Under the pieces are notes generated by a model, which saw only the letters and a list, made by a program, of their open reading frames with translations, was not told the DNA's origin and did not search any database. The translations under genes and the position numbers were made by a program. 64,000 nt of DNA from Pontibacter vulgaris (GTDB taxonomy: Bacteria > Bacteroidota > Bacteroidia > Cytophagales > Hymenobacteraceae), in assembly GCF_022758145.1 (NCBI RefSeq), contig NZ_JAJVDH010000006.1, forward strand, positions 124,001 through 188,000, read 5' to 3'. Positions 62,791 through 64,000 of this stretch are shown here, one piece after another. How positions within the stretch are numbered: the stretch's first letter is position 1; every line of letters begins with the position of its first letter.

Positions 62791-63741
62791 CTAAATCCTA
62801 CGACGGTGTTCTTTGGTAAACTTTAACTTAGAGCCGCCACGGTTTTCGAGCTCCACCGACTGGTAATTTTTCAGGGCCAGTGTTTCGATCAGTTGCTTTG
62901 AGATTCGTTCATCCAACTGCCCGTCTGAGGTGGTGCGCAAGGTAATCTGCCGCCTTTCATCGAAGGTGATGGTGACCTGCCGGAAGCTTTTGTTGCGAAT
63001 GGCTCTAACCACTTGCAACTCTTCTTCACTTAGTAAGGACAAACGCGGAATGTAATCAGCTTTATCTTCATCCAAGATAAAAGCTGCTAGGTGCTGGGTG
63101 ATAGATAAGAACACATGGGTTCTACCCAGCAGCAAGTGCGCTTCCGGCCCCATGCCTTGCATCTCATCCAGCCACGGAGCAAGATCCCCTGTTGGAAAGA
63201 TCAGGACACCGGCTTCCTGATTGCGGTACAGGGCTGAATAAATCAGTGTCTCAAGCAGTGAAAACTGGATGCCATAATTTGCCTGTGCTTGTTGGGTCTG
63301 TCCGCTTAGGTGTTCAGCGATAAGTGCTTCAACTTGTTTAGCGGGCATCGTTTTGCTGAGCTCGTCTCGAAGCTTTGCAATCAATTCAGGCGTAAGCGCA
63401 TCAGCAGGTATTTCCTGTACGTTCATCAGGTACTCACGCAACGCTTTTACCCGTGCCAGCGGCAGTCCTAATTCACGCAGTTCCTTGGCCATCTTTAGCC
63501 ACAGGAATTCCAGAAAAGAAAGCTTGGTCCAGGCCTGTTCTTCTGTTTTGGGGGCAAGTCCGGCTTTCTTCCAGTCCACGTAAAGTTTGGGCGTAATACC
63601 GGTTTGCTTTAAGGAAAAGATCGGATCGCGCAGCTTTTCATAGAGTTCAGGTAGCTGCTCCAATTCCTGCAGGTCAAGTTGCAGCGTGAAATCCTTAGTA
63701 TCTGTCGAAGCGTCTGTTTCCGGTAGTTCTGTCTCTTCCAT
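62791..63741 (-). CDS. MerR-like HTH regulator, long form
   Basis: A 316-residue protein. PIFSLKQTGITPKLYVDWKKAGLAPKTEEQAWTKLSFLEFLWLKMAKELRELGLPLARVKALREYL is a MerR-like winged-helix N-terminal reading pattern. The rest (residues about 110-316) has no family I recognise and ends in a charged tail. It lies 107 bp upstream of the Lys-rich gene in the same direction and could regulate the recombinase operon. Confidence 0.55.
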   Translation of the reverse strand: MEETELPETDASTDTKDFTLQLDLQELEQLPELYEKLRDPIFSLKQTGITPKLYVDWKKAGLAPKTEEQAWTKLSFLEFLWLKMAKELRELGLPLARVKALREYLMNVQEIPADALTPELIAKLRDELSKTMPAKQVEALIAEHLSGQTQQAQANYGIQFSLLETLIYSALYRNQEAGVLIFPTGDLAPWLDEMQGMGPEAHLLLGRTHVFLSITQHLAAFILDEDKADYIPRLSLLSEEELQVVRAIRNKSFRQVTITFDERRQITLRTTSDGQLDERISKQLIETLALKNYQSVELENRGGSKLKFTKEHRRRI

Positions 63742-63915
63742 CTTGGGTAAATAAATCCTTTATTTTACCCAAAGGTAATGTTTAAAATATACTTTACAAC
63801 AATTTAGTAATATTTGTTTATTTCAGGATAAAATATTTTCAAATCCCAGTTCAGAGCTCAAAAAAAGAAATGGTAGTATGCAAAAGAGATAGTAATTGAA
63901 ATTGAGAACGCTGCT

Positions 63916-63958
63916 CGCGTGCGCGCATACATGCGTGCATCATGCGCATGTGCGCGCG
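63916..63958. repeat. Alternating purine-pyrimidine tract
   Basis: Perfect purine/pyrimidine alternation over 63916-63940 (25 nt) and again over 63941-63958 (18 nt), broken by one phase slip. It contains several GCGC/TGCGCA units and could form Z-DNA or cruciforms. The 63742-64000 stretch upstream of the MerR-like gene otherwise shows no gene. Confidence 0.6.
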
Positions 63959-64000
63959 ATTATAGAAGTGTTGATGTTGTTTGCGGACACGACGGAAAAG

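Overview
The window looks like a chromosomal segment of a Bacteroidota bacterium, most likely order Cytophagales and close to Pontibacter/Hymenobacteraceae. Grounds: promoters of the TAnnTTTG type, a type IX secretion plug-like protein, several families largely confined to Bacteroidota (DUF3822, DUF4296, DUF3276, T9SS plug, carboxypeptidase-regulatory-domain outer-membrane barrels), and a pervasive TATACTT/AAGTATA word in the core DNA. The genus is an inference; no rRNA is present.

Region 1 to 41.8 kb is core chromosome, mostly housekeeping genes. In order it holds the end of a Sir2-family gene, a large outer-membrane barrel protein, menC (menaquinone), an ergothioneine cluster (egtB-egtD-aminotransferase), a MATE exporter, a Rieske-FAD oxidoreductase, a DUF58/BatA-type operon, a RecD-like helicase, coaD, pyrE, ltaE, an AlkA-type glycosylase, ychF, a T9SS plug-like lipoprotein and OsmC. 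It ends with a sigma-54 response regulator/histidine kinase pair beside a MacB-like ABC transporter that carries a recognisable -24 element and two phased enhancer palindromes. Two short stretches (12.06-13.6 kb and 28.3-29.7 kb) hold unknown genes bounded by attC-like folded repeats, resembling integron cassettes without an integrase. A 0.95-kb gene-free stretch (31.5-32.45 kb) looks like accumulated intergenic repeat fragments.

Region 41.96 to 60.53 kb is an integrated element of about 18.55 kb in the 3' end of tRNA-Glu(TTC). A 16-bp copy of the tRNA end marks both junctions, and TTCGGACAC-type repeats lie just inside each end. A tyrosine integrase sits next to the right end. Replication/regulation genes (VapE-like primase-helicase, two small HTH proteins) and phased 10-bp repeats fill the right third. 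The left two thirds are AT-rich cargo that looks like antiviral defence: a beta-helix membrane protein, a DUF6615-like nuclease, an HTH/coiled-coil protein, an XRE controller plus beta-class methyltransferase, and a four-gene operon (nuclease-methyltransferase fusion, two PD-(D/E)xK-like proteins, a RAMA-like protein) divergent from an AIPR protein. This last block is the best candidate for an undescribed system. The core TATACTT word is rare inside the island.

Region 60.46 to 64 kb holds a serine recombinase whose reading frame runs through the right attachment site, a Lys-rich protein, a MerR-like protein and an alternating purine-pyrimidine tract, suggesting a second element next to the same tRNA.
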